DNA from: Ligula intestinalis
Taxonomy: Eukaryota > Platyhelminthes > Cestoda > Diphyllobothriidea > Diphyllobothriidae
Length of the DNA: 64,000 nucleotides
Reading direction: 5' to 3'
NCBI GenBank assembly: GCA_036362985.1
Contig: JAYGXS010000001.1
Span: forward strand, 16,047,450-16,111,449
Both the position numbers and the translations under genes were made by a program. Positions 35,720-45,914 of the stretch are shown here, piece after piece (positions within the stretch are counted from its first letter, which is position 1; every line of letters starts with the position of its first letter). Under the pieces are notes generated by a model. It did not search any database. It worked only from the letters and a program-made list of their open reading frames with translations, and was not told the origin of the DNA.

Positions 35720-36120
35720 GACTCATCATGGGGGGCCACCAAGCTAGACATGTAATCCATACACGGCCATCTCACCCGGCCCACTTCCCCTCACGCCAGG
35801 ACGCTGATGATTTATTGACGATGCCGTGTGCATGCGAGGTGTGCGCGTGTGTGTCCAGATTGGCGGTCTCAAGGGGCGAGAGCGGTCTGCGGTGTCTGTC
35901 TGTTGGTGGGCGGGCGGGCGGGCGGGCTGGCGGGCTGGCGACCGCAAAGACAACAGCTCCAGCTCGCAAGGCGCCGCCGCCGCCGCGCGTCACGTGACAC
36001 CCAAATGTGACTACATGCATCTGTCCCAGCCCGCGACAAAACCCAGCTCCCCCCATCCCCCCGCAAACCCTACTGTCCCGTCAGACCCACACACATGGAG
36101 GTCCGAGTCATGACAAGCCT
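35720..36120. other. GC- and CpG-rich island-like block
   Basis: Distinctly GC-rich against its surroundings. It holds a (GGGC)n tract (35905-35940), a (CCG)n tract (35970-35988) and a GCGCGTCACGTGACAC palindromic E-box-like site (35985-36000). Open frames in all phases are composition artefacts. It could be a CpG-type promoter of a gene outside my recognition, or only a GC-rich repeat. Confidence 0.4.
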
Positions 36121-36655
36121 GCCCGAACCACCGTTGTTGGGGCAGTGGCAGTGGGGGCCATGATAACGCATTTTATGGCCGGCGTTCAGGCGGCCCTCTA
36201 ATCCAGTGTCAGACCCTTTGATAATTTGGTTCGTGGGATAAGGAGCATAGGAAGATGGGTTCGCGACTGGAAGCTATCGAAGGGCTGGGGGTGGATGTTA
36301 AGAAAAAGAACAATGAAACGTATCCCAGCAAAGCACATCCCACCCCACTTTTACATATTGACCCAACTGCTGGCAATCCACACCCAAATATTCATAATGA
36401 TCCCTTTTTGCAATTTTCGTTCCGTTCAATTTTCCGCATCTTTATGTTGAAAAACATGATGATCGAAGCCGACTGAAGCTCCTGACTTTTCGGGTAGTTT
36501 TTTCGTCTCCCCCTTTTCACTACTTTTACTTCGACTTAAGCTGTCTGGAAGATAGCAGTAGTAGTAATCTTAAAAAGACCCGGGAATGTGTATCCCTCCG
36601 TACTACTGCGTTAAATTGCAGAGCTTTGTTGAGCACATGTTTCAGCCTATTCTAC
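36121..36655. other. No gene seen
   Basis: Short frames only. Confidence 0.35.
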
Positions 36656-36740
36656 AGTTACATTTGATGAAGGGTCCTCGGCAGAATCCAAAACGTCAAG
36701 CAAATAAAATTAGGGTTCTAGCGATCGCATATTCTACTTC
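36656..36740 (+). other. PLE-type terminal hairpin motif, copy 6
   Basis: TTACATTTGATGAAGGGTCC, GGCAGAATCCAAAACGTCAA, GCAAATAAAATTAGG, TTCTAGCGATCGCA. First box TTGATGA; second box CAAAA. Confidence 0.5.
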
Positions 36741-37218
36741 TGGGTTTTAGACTTGGTTATGGCTACCACGGGAATAGGTGCCTCGAGAATTTACTGCAAG
36801 ACCACCGGCGGGTATCTGTTGCCGGTTCCTACCGCAATCCCTGATTAAGAAGGGCAAACAACCAGTTCTAAATGTGCGAGATCGATCTAATCACAGACGT
36901 AGATGAGCATATGCTTCTTTGGTGTCCTGAATTTAGTTAGGAAATGCCCCAGTATATGTATTAGCATGTTGTCTTCCCTCACATTTTGCACTTCAACGGA
37001 ATCTATAGAAAGGTTAAAGGTCAGTACGCAAAAATATAGCCAAGCCCCTCGCCGAAGGACCTGCAGGTAGACTGGTTCCTTTGAACGAATCCTTGTCTTC
37101 GATAGAATTATGTAGTCTATGGATTTATTGTTCAAGTTCTCGCTTCTTTCCTAGAAATTTTTTTAAATGCCAATAATACGAAGAAGCGTTCCTGTATTTC
37201 ACAGAGACTGCATTTGAT
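36741..37218. other. No gene seen
   Basis: No recognised structure. Confidence 0.35.
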
Positions 37219-37540
37219 AAGAATGACTTGTATGGCTGCCTAAATAGAACACCGGAATAGAAACGTCTCGCTCACTTTAAACGCGTGATCTTGGAAAAAA
37301 TTTCAGGAGGGGTAAATATTAACCTACCATAACCCTATCACTACCCTACAGCTAACGCGAGCCTACACCTTACCCCTTGAGATAATCCTGATCGTAACCG
37401 TAGACCTGACCTTAAACTTAACTCCAGTCTTTACCTTATTCCCTAAGCGAATTTCCTAGGAATCTGGCGCCAATTCACGTGGATAGTAGGGACTTCCTGC
37501 TCCCGTGTCCTGTTTAGGCGCTCAAATAGATCATCCTTAT
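37219..37540 (+). mobile_element. Inverted-repeat element family C, copy C2
   Basis: Left terminus AAGAATGACTTGTATGGCTG..CTAAATAGAACACCGG. Right terminus CCCGTGTCCTGTTTAGGCGC, then AATAGATCATCCTTAT, its inverted copy. Between them GGAGGGGTAAATATT, a degenerate CCCTAACC/CCTTAAACTTAAC tract and TTTCCTAGGAATCTGGCGCC. About 320 bp, no coding. Confidence 0.8.
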
Positions 37541-39378
37541 CTCACATTTCACTGACACAGTTTATCATCAGCCATTTAGAAATTAGTAAGACCTGAAATA
37601 ATACCTTATCCAAATGTTAACTCTTTTCAAAGTCTAAGGCCTGACGACGTGTGAACAGTTGAACTTGCAATCCCGCCCAACTGCAGGGAAGCTTAACGGA
37701 TGAGCACAATTTGAGGCCAGTCAGTCAGCCAGACAGCCAGCCAGCAAGATGACGTGGTGTCGCCAGCTTCATCACCATCTCTTCTCCCTTCCCAGTCTTA
37801 TTCTGGTTCTGCAGGTTATCAGTGAGAGCTGGAAGCTGTTGATTCCGTCAGCCCTACAGTCTGCCAACCTTGGCTTTCCCGTGGCCAGCGCACAACTGAG
37901 CCTTTGGGCCGATCGCAGTTTACTCATGCATATCATCGAATCCCTTCCAACCAAAGGCAAATCTCTCACTCACCCCCGCTGTCCGAGGCGACGACCAGAC
38001 CTTCAAAAACAAAGTGAGCAACCCCCAGATTGACACAGCTGGACGCTATTTGCTGCTTTTATACTTATTTATGATTTGCACATGCCGGCAAGCGTACGGA
38101 GAGCGCCGTGGGGAAGGTGTGGTGGGAGTGGGGGGGGGGTAGGATAGTGAGCCTCCTCCCCCCGGCTCCCATATCCCGCCCAGAACCTGCGCAGATGGCC
38201 TTGGAGTCGGCGAGCGGCAGCATGGCCACTGTCCCCTGTGGGGCGCGGTGTTCATTCAACTGTCGCTGATGTACGCAGAACAAATAACGTGTGACTCAGA
38301 AGGAATGCCGAGGAAGGATTTCCGAGATATATGGTCAGAAAGCGTTGAATTAAATTTTAAACTAGGCCTGCAAGTTCCAAAGAGTTATTTCAACACAATG
38401 GAACTCCTCGTAATGGTGTCGATTCGTTAAAAGACATTATTTAACTACAGTAGTAGTCAATTGTGATTTTAAAAAACTGAAAACACCAATTTTAAGCCCT
38501 TAAGAATACTTAACAATGCAATTCCTTCCAAAAGGACAATGTAGCCTTTAAGAAGTTGAAATTAGTAGAAGTATTCAGGTTTGGCATGCATAGTCTCGGA
38601 ATATTTTAGAGTTTGAACCACTTGCTTCAGGCTGTTTATACCATAGGATGAGCAATGTGGCGCTTAGTCTCTATTGAATGAAAAAGTTATCCTCCTCGCG
38701 ATAAAAAGCACTCGCAAGTGATGGCCTTTGGCAAACCGCTAATTTGGCAACGATAACGCTTTTCTCTTGTGGGAAATGTATTTTTCTGAATAAAGTGAAA
38801 ATATTTACGAAATAACGAAAACCTACAGCATGGGCGATGAAGACAATGCGTAAGTTTATCGATCTGGATGGTAACCTGCACCACTTCTGCGGTGGAAAGT
38901 GAAATTATTTGAATCAAGTGTTGGCACAGAATTGGGGCCTCACGCCAAAAGCCCTGCTCCGGACACTTGATCTCAAATCGTTCCACTTCTTAAGGCATGA
39001 CCAATAAGTACTTAACTGGAGTTATATCGTTAAAGAAATTACGAATTTTTTTGGAAAAGCAAGGAAATCGGAATCGCTTACAACAGCCCAAAAATCAGTA
39101 AATCCGTGTCATTTACCACACCGAAAGCGCGCAGACGCCCTTCCTATGTATTTTAACAGTACGACCTGGTACTATCTTTTAAGTCTACAGCTTTCACGGC
39201 TGGTCCACTGCACAGCAAGGTTCCTCGATTTGGTTAACTAAAATAGCGATGGGTGTAGGGTTTAATTCCCAACGCATCCCCTTAACCATCAGGGAGAAGA
39301 TCAGATTTTGACCCAAAGGTCATCCGCGAAAACTCGGGTTTCAGTTACTTTTACTCTTTTGATTATCCGTTTACTTGC
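37541..39378. other. No gene seen
   Basis: A G-run at 38128-38138 and a CAGCCAG-type short repeat at 37725-37745. Short frames only. Confidence 0.35.
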
Positions 39379-39714
39379 TTAGGACAACTTTTATGGCCGC
39401 CTAACACGGGAAGAGGAGCGTCCCGTCCATTTAAATTAGATGGACTTGCGCTAAATTTCAGGAAGAGTAAATATTCCAATGTCTTATTACTAAATATGAC
39501 ATAAAACCCTATCGTTAACACGAACCCGGACGTTAACCCTTACATTAATCCCAGCTCTGACCTTAACTGCAACCTTAAAACAGGCCCTAAACTTAACCCT
39601 TACACTCATCCTTATCTTAAATCTAATTTCTTCGGCGTTCGGAACAAAGCCACGCTCATTATGCGGTCATTGCTCCCGTGGCCTGTTTAGGCTTCCATAC
39701 AAGTCATCCTTACC
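39379..39714 (+). mobile_element. Inverted-repeat element family C, copy C3
   Basis: Left terminus from 39379 (TTAGGACAACTTTTATGGCC, GCCTAACACGGGAAGAGGAG). Right terminus CTCCCGTGGCCTGTTTAGGC, CATACAAGTCATCCTTACC. The interior has AGGAAGAGTAAATATTCC and TAACCCTTACATTAATCCC-type tracts, then TTCGGAACAAAGCCACGCTC. Confidence 0.8.
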
Positions 39715-42144
39715 GTTTAATTCTTTAATATATTGGTTGTATTATTAGTATTAAATACCATACAAAATGCTTGGTGTTTTTCGTTAGGAATGAATGTACG
39801 TCTGTAACTCCCCGAAACAAAACATTTGGGTAAAAGGGTTTGGATGGAAACGACCGCGTCTTGTTGAGTCATGCTACAGCCTGTTCGTCTGATTTCATAA
39901 ACTTTCTCTCGCCTATCATTTGATGCTGTTTAGAAAGCATCATTTGTTTCGACCATCTCCCAACTTCCAGGACGTCTATGGCCTTCCTATATAATGGTGA
40001 GAAAGAGTAGGTGTTCTGAACACTCTTAGAGTATAAGAAAACACAGCCTGGTTTCATAAATTTTATGAAAGGCGGAACCTAAAGCATGCTTTCCGTTCGT
40101 TCATTTGACCGGAACATTTCAGTAATAGATAGTTTTGTGCAAAGGGACTACAAAAAAAATGAAGTTTGCAGAATATGTTCCTAGAAATATGACAAACCGT
40201 ATGGAGAAATCAAAGTTCTGAAGCAATAACTGCCACCTAAGTTCTGTTTTGACAGTCTCATTTGTATGGATAATTAAGATAATCTTCTGTGAAAAACTAG
40301 ATTAGGAACTTCAAAATCTTCATAATTTTAAAGAAGCTGCTTATATAAGCTTCATATTATGAATGAACCTTGAGAGATTTGGGCCAGTTCTTCGTGAGTT
40401 GCGATTTATCGTACAGAGTTTGTTGTACCGAGGGACATAGTTTGTGTAGTTTCGTACTGTGCCAACCAGTTCCTATCGATTTTTATGCTTCAAATTTAAT
40501 GTCTTGTAATGTGGAGACAAGTACTACGTTTGTATATCTTCACTAGGCAAACATGTTACGTTACATCTAAGTTTAGTAAACATTTTATTTTTATTTTTAT
40601 GTTCACCAGACTTGTTTCTTAATGTTAATTTAGGAGAGTGTCAGATTAATGACTTAGAATAGTTACGCCTTTTTTGAATGTGAGCCTCAGTAATTGTGAT
40701 ATGTTATCACTCCAGCCTTTTTATTCGTAAGTCAATTGGGTAAAATCTGGAAGACAATATTCAGTGGTCAACTGGAGAGGGGGCGCAATTTATTATGTCA
40801 GAAAGACTTTCCCTATTCTATTTGCTATGAATTGCATAGAGTACTTATCAGAACGTATTTTTATCGGTGGTTTTTTATTGTTTTTCAGTTCCACCACAAC
40901 TCTTTCTTGTGCTCAACGGCCTTTTAGTACCAGAAGTGTACGAGCACATTCTGCATGGAGTTCACAATCCCATCCCCCCACAAATCGAAATAATACGCGT
41001 CAAATGGAAGGCCGGTCTTGAAAGAGTAAGTGTGCTGTATGCATGTAGGTCAGGCCACTAATATCGTCAATAAAGTTAGCAAGTATTCGCGTATATCCTT
41101 CGCATTAAAATCTTTCTTGTGTGGAGCAATCAATTTAACATACAGTTGGTCTTCAAAAATTAGACCTTGAGTCGCGTTTGCACATTTAGCGCGGTCACCT
41201 CACCATTCGCATACATCAGGTGGCGACTCATGTTTGCCAGTTACTATCATACTATCTGTAAAAATCCGCCGGAGGCTTTTTCATGCGTTTGAAAAACAAA
41301 ATCGAATTAAGATGAAAGGACTATGAACCAGTCTAAATGGTCCCTGATGGTTGAACGAGTGTAACGTAGGAAGAGGGTATGGGATGTCTGTAAAGCCCCT
41401 CCGTGGACGACAATATTGACTATCGTCCTTAGTCTAGCGCTGTAAAACAACATGTGCCACATGCGTGTGGCAATTAATCTTGGACTTATTTCGGGTTTTA
41501 CCTATGAAACGGTAAACAAAGACATTCTTCCCAATAAACTGGAAGGCAGGCATCCCAAGAAATATAATCTCAAGGACGCCTTTCCTTTAAATACTTCCCA
41601 ATGGCCGGTCATGTGCTCTTTGATCATGTGATCTTTGGTCATGTTGGATGTAACGCCTCTGCGTTTGCGTGTCTGGTCAGTTATCCCGTGCTTTATAAGT
41701 GCCTTAGTGCTACTATGATTCACTCATGTGATATCCGTCCTGCCTATGGATCATGATGACGGCCCTCCTTCTTGCCCCGTCGTTGGCTTTGATTAGCTCC
41801 AACCCTCTCATCGCTCTCGGTCTGCCCGTGAGCCTGACCTCGTCTACAGTGTCCAAAGTCGACTTTGACGATATCTGCACGGGGTGAACTCCGGAATGGT
41901 TCGCACAGTAGCAACGGAGAGGACCATTTTGTGGATCGGAGCGAAGCGGGTATAATTCTGAGTTTTGGCGATCAAAATAAAGCCAAACTGGGGAGGAAGA
42001 AGAGGAAGAGCAAGAAGAAAACGAGGGAAAGTAACTTAACAGTAACTGGACTTTACTACAATCTAGTGTTCTGAGACAAAGCCGACACTGAAAGTGCAAA
42101 AAAATATGCCTTGAACTGTTAACAAACGGTACCCTGTGGTCGAG
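39715..42144. other. No gene assigned
   Basis: Short frames. A 152-codon minus-strand frame at 41713-42171 runs into the PLE pseudo-LTR and is low-complexity (Ser-rich) in its middle, so I do not call it. A GTCGACTTTGACGATATCTG block near 41859 resembles the family B start. Confidence 0.35.
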
Positions 42145-42310
42145 AAGAAGACGACTCGATCGCTGGGACAATGATTGTATTCGTTTGCCGTTTCGATAAC
42201 TGTCGCGGATTCGTCATCGCAGACATAGTCAGATAGCAGTAGCAGATATGGGTATCATATGCACAGGAGTTCGCAGTATTTATAAGACACAGTCATTACT
42301 GCAAGCATAC
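42145..42310 (-). mobile_element. PLE pseudo-LTR segment with hairpin motif, copy 7
   Basis: On the minus strand: GCAGTAATGACTGTGTCTTA, TAAATACTGCGAACTC, ATATCTGCTACTGC, TCTGCGATGACGAATCCGCG, ACAGTTATCGAAACGGCAAA, CGAATACAATCATTGTCCCA, GCGATCGAGTCGTC. Colinear with 42766-42930 and 58420-58575. It lies downstream of the PLE coding remnant on the same strand, as expected for a 3' pseudo-LTR. Confidence 0.75.
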
Positions 42311-42399
42311 AACGACAATTAACGCTTATTGCCTTCTTGCGTATTGAGAGTTTGTTGAAAAGCATGCGGGCTCTGACCTGTTGAGCTTTCATCACGCGT

Positions 42400-42765
42400 G
42401 GTGGATTAGGGCGCGATGATTGCTCAGCCATCTGGCCCTTCGGTATTGGCGTAGGGTGACGCGGTGACCTTCACGTTCCCCATGTGGCGACTTGTTTTGG
42501 CTAATTTGAGTCTCAGCACCGAATATGGCTTGGACAAATCGTCGCACTTGTTAGTGGATTGGGGGCCTTGAATGACGACTCAAGTGATTCTCGGCTCACC
42601 CGATTGTCACCTCTTGTGAGAATTTCGGCTCATCAAATTCGAATGTGTGGCCGGGTCTTGTCGGATGAGTCGCAACTTGAGAATTGATATCATTTTGCCT
42701 CACTGCCACCGCGTGCTCGGTAATAAACGTCCTGAGAAGTCTGTCGGAGAAATTGGCAGACTTTT
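42400..42765 (-). pseudogene. Penelope-like element: C-terminal remnant of GIY-YIG protein and 3' region
   Basis: On the minus strand 42745-42597 encodes the end of the nuclease domain: the RLLRTFITEHAVAVRQND segment, then NSQVATHPTRPGHTFEFDE and a premature stop at 42597-42605. Past the stop, the DNA continues colinear with the 57.5 kb element through CGAGAATCACTTGAGTCGT and CATATTCGGTGCTGAGACTC to the pseudo-LTR at 42.3 kb. The catalytic GIY-YIG start is missing: the copy begins abruptly near 42765, exactly where a plus-strand pseudo-LTR starts. It is closer to consensus than the 57.5 kb copy here (EH preserved, HTFEFDE in frame). Confidence 0.8.
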
Positions 42766-42930
42766 TATGTTTGCGGTGATGACTGTATCCTATAAATACT
42801 GCAAACTTCAGTGTATACGCAAACCATATCTGCTACTTCTATCTGACTATTGTCTCCGAGGACGAAGCCGCAGCGGATGTCGAAACGTCAGGCGAATAAA
42901 AGTATTGTCCCAACGATCGAGTCGTTGTCT
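42766..42930 (+). mobile_element. PLE pseudo-LTR segment in inverted orientation, hairpin motif copy 8
   Basis: GCGGTGATGACTGTATCCTA, TAAATACTGCAAACTTC, ATATCTGCTACTTC, TCTCCGAGGACGAAGCCGCA, GCGGATGTCGAAACGTCAGG, CGAATAAAAGTATTGTCCCA, ACGATCGAGTCGTTG. Same block as copy 7 but on the opposite strand, starting at the 5'-truncated end of the PLE coding remnant. 5'-truncated Penelope copies are known to carry an inverted terminal segment there. Confidence 0.75.
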
Positions 42931-43679
42931 TTTCATTTACTTCCTGGGACTCGCATGCTCGCTTTAACTGGCACTCTGCGGTCGGCCGACAACGCGCGTT
43001 CTCATGAGACGACACATAGTTTCGGAAGCCGCCGAAAATTGTAGGTTGGGGTAGAAGAAAATCTTACACATGGTTATCCTTTCGGTAGGACTTTAAATAG
43101 CTGACCGTTTGCTTTTAGGCATTCACCCTACCACGCGCAAAAGCATTGACTTTTAAGGGGTAGATTAAACTCTTTCAATTTCTGTGAATTAGATCTCTGT
43201 GCAAGGATTGCTAAAAAGAAATTTTCACTTTTCTAATGTACCCTCTGCTGTCTACCTTTGAAACACTTTTGTACGCCCTGAACCTTGCCCGGTATCCTCA
43301 GCAGATGCACGCTTAAACAATGCCTACTGTTATTGTCGTCAACCCTCTTTTTTGTAGCTCTCTTACAACATCTCAGTGACTTCCTTAAATCGAACGCTTC
43401 TCCACAACCCTCTGTTGAACGTCGCTTTTTCCGGACAGATACCCGCTATGGAATCAGGTAGAATTTGACACTTGTTTCGTTGTTGGTATTGTTTTATTGT
43501 CAAGCAGAAACAGATCCTTTCTCTGCAATTATTCCTCGGCAAGTGCAACCGGAGGGCTTGAGTCATATCACCCCACTCGTCTAAGTACTCGTGGTAGAAT
43601 CCTATTCTGAGTCCCAAATCAGCACGCGAAAGCACAATAATTCTGTAATGCAGAACCAGGGGGAAAAAGGGTATGCAGT
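42931..43679. other. No gene assigned
   Basis: A 139-codon minus-strand frame (43363-43782) is rich in Phe/Tyr/Leu from AT composition and has no motif. Nothing else recognised. Confidence 0.35.
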
Positions 43680-44330
43680 CTGGATAATAAAAAAGAAGGG
43701 TAATACAAATAAAAAAATAAAGTTTATAATAGTAGAAAAACGGGAATAAACATGTAAATGCCCTGATGTTTGTTAACAACAAGGCACGCCATAATTAAAA
43801 TGTGCAATTATGCAAAGATTGAGCAATAAATGAATTGAAAAATAACTAACTAAAACTAAACTCAACTAGCTAAAGACATAAGCTAAAGTAAGGTAAACTG
43901 ACTTTACTTAAAAATAGTCGAAAACTAAAATAAAAAATAGCAACCATAATATTGAATTGAAAAATATACTGCAAATTGAACTTAAATATAAATAAGTTAA
44001 GTAAACCGAATGAAATAAACTAACGTAAAGTTGTTTGAACTTGTAAATTAAAGGTGTGCGCGGCGCTTGGTGCCGCGAACCATACTAATCTAAGTTAAAA
44101 ACGGTAAGTTTGACCTGAGGTAAGTTACAATCGACGACCTCTTGACCACCAAGTTTTTTTCACGAATATCAAGAAACCTAATGAACTATAAAGTAAAAGT
44201 AAGAAAAAAATGTCCAAATTTTTCAAACTCAAAAATTTATAAATAAGTTAGCAATATAGGTAGATATCTATGCTTATTTATAGCGCGCTATTCTGTTGCG
44301 AATATTCAAACAATTTCTAGGACCCAAACT
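43680..44330 (+). repeat. A-rich family E copy E2 with a family D core
   Basis: 43780-44040 has the ACTAACTAAAACTAAACTC / GACATAAGCTAAAGTAAGG texture of E1. 44050-44200 then carries the family D core (GTGCGCGGCGCTTGGTGCCG, GTAAGTTTGACCTGAGGTAA) without D ends. 44265-44330 returns to the E1 tail (TTATAGCGCGCTATTCTGTT). The D core may be original to E and lost from E1, or inserted here. Confidence 0.6.
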
Positions 44331-44734
44331 AGGATTCCACCATACTCGGTTAGGCAGGGTCTCACCAGTGACAGCTGATTGGTGGGATTTTGCGGACACA
44401 TACTACCCCTATTCTAGGCCTGTCCTTTATACTCCTCTTTGGACGAACAAAGGCGAATAAAACCCTATCGAAAGACGGAACAAAACAATTGTTTTGTTCA
44501 AAATACTGCTATGACCTGCGAATTTACCAGATCGGTGCCCACCTTCACCTGAAGCTGTCACTGTTGTATAAACGGTGATTGCTCATTAGTCAGAGAGGAT
44601 GGCCTAATTATTCTGGAGTCAGCTTCCAGGAAAGGCCAATTTATTGTAGAGGATGCTCAAAAATCAAGTTGAGAGACCTACTTGACGCCTTGTGCATTGA
44701 GGCTCCATGTAGAGCCCCATAGGCAATCACAGAG
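44331..44734. other. No gene seen
   Basis: Short frames only. Confidence 0.35.
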
Positions 44735-44925
44735 CGACTAATTATGTACGGCGAATGAGACTGCTGACAAAGACTGGCCATTTCTGGCTTTTAAGCTGTC
44801 ATCAACTAGCCACACCCGATCACAGATGTTGCATCGCCCGAGGCTCGAACCCGTGACCTGGTAATTAAAAGTCTAGATTTCTTACCCTGCAGCCACGGAC
44901 TCGTTGTCTTGTAGGTCTTTGATCA
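44735..44925 (-). mobile_element. tRNA-derived SINE, family G copy G4 (best preserved head)
   Basis: On the minus strand: AAGACAACGAGTCCGTGGCT, with an A-box-like GTGGCTGCAGGG, then a good B box in CACGGGTTCGAGCCTCGGG (44853-44871). The body follows (ATGCAACATCTGTGATCGGG, TGGCTAGTTGATGACAGC, AAAGCCAGAAATGGCCAG). Spacing of the two boxes fits an internal Pol III promoter. Confidence 0.75.
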
Positions 44926-45065
44926 GGATTGTTAGCAATGGTAGATTGGCAGTCGCTGATCGGTTACGGGTGTCGGGTCATCTGGGGTTGGGTTTGACCG
45001 CTTAATGACAACTAATAAGCCAGAAATTACCATACCAGACTCCCCGATACTGTCCACAGATTTCT
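44926..45065 (+). mobile_element. SINE family G tail, copy G5
   Basis: GTCGGGTCATCTGGGGTTGG, TTTGACCGCTTAATGACAAC, TAATAAGCCAGAAATTACC, CCAGACTCCC on the plus strand, directly beside G4 and opposite to it. The head is degraded. Confidence 0.6.
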
Positions 45066-45371
45066 GCCTTTTAAGTTAAAAACATGACTTAGCGAAATTC
45101 TGCCGGATATCGACGTACATGTACCTGAATGAGAATTGTTCTTGCTTTCAAACCTTGTCTATTCTACTGTAAAAAAAATACATTTTCCGAATCACATGCA
45201 CACTAACTGCCAGTGGCTCAGTAAGGCTCAGCTACTCTTTTGGGTCGCATTTATTTTCCGCCCGTATTATTATTTCCTGCCCGTGAGAAAGTTGCCTAGT
45301 TTGCAGGCGGGTCGTCCATAGTTACTTCGGTAGGACACACGCGCGTTGGAGAGCAAGGAGCATGTAGGGGG
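45066..45371. other. No gene seen
   Basis: No recognised structure. Confidence 0.35.
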
Positions 45372-45425
45372 TAAGGGTGACTTGTACGGCCGCCTGCACA
45401 TGACGCGGGAACAGGAAACACCCGT
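45372..45425 (+). repeat. Family C left terminus only, copy C5
   Basis: TAAGGGTGACTTGTACGGCC, GCCTGCACATGACGCGGGAA, CAGGAAACACCC match the left end of C4, which starts about 200 bp downstream. Confidence 0.65.
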
Positions 45426-45572
45426 AATACAAGTAGCTTTGAATTGAATTCGTTTTAGCATACGTTAGTTTTTAGTTTATTTATTCAATTTTTTGGTGAA
45501 GTTTAGTTTTGAGTTTAGTAAGATACCTTTAACTTTAGATATATATACGCTCCGAAGGAGGTAGTAAAAAGT

Positions 45573-45914
45573 AAGGATAACTTGTTCGATCGCCTAAACA
45601 CGACACGGGAATAGGAACACTCCACCCACTTAAAATGGGTGGGTGGCCTTGCGATTAGTTTCAGGAAGGGCAAATATTCCCGTGTCTCTAACACAAAACT
45701 AAACTGTAACCTTAAACCGAACCGTAGTTCTACCCTCAATCAAAACTCAACAATTTACACAAACATGAATTTTAACCTTTGACATACTCCTGACCCTAAC
45801 CCCAACTCTGACCTTAATTCCAACCCTTATCTTAAACCTAATTTCCCTAGAATTTGGCACAAAGCTACATTTATTGTGGGTGCTTCCTGTTGAGGCGGCT
45901 ATACAAGTTATTTT
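45573..45914 (+). mobile_element. Inverted-repeat element family C, copy C4
   Basis: Left TAAGGATAACTTGTTCGATC..CCTAAACACGACACGGGAA. Right TTCCTGTTGAGGCGGCTATA, CAAGTTATTTTA. The interior has AGGAAGGGCAAATATTCCCG, the CCCTAACCCCAACTC-type tract and CCTAGAATTTGGCACAAAGC. A local AAATGGGTGGGTGG patch lies near the left. Confidence 0.8.

Noticed and set aside
41713..42171. 152-codon minus-strand frame ending near a PLE pseudo-LTR
   Set aside because: It overlaps the pseudo-LTR, and the Ser run is a TCC-type repeat; probably chance.
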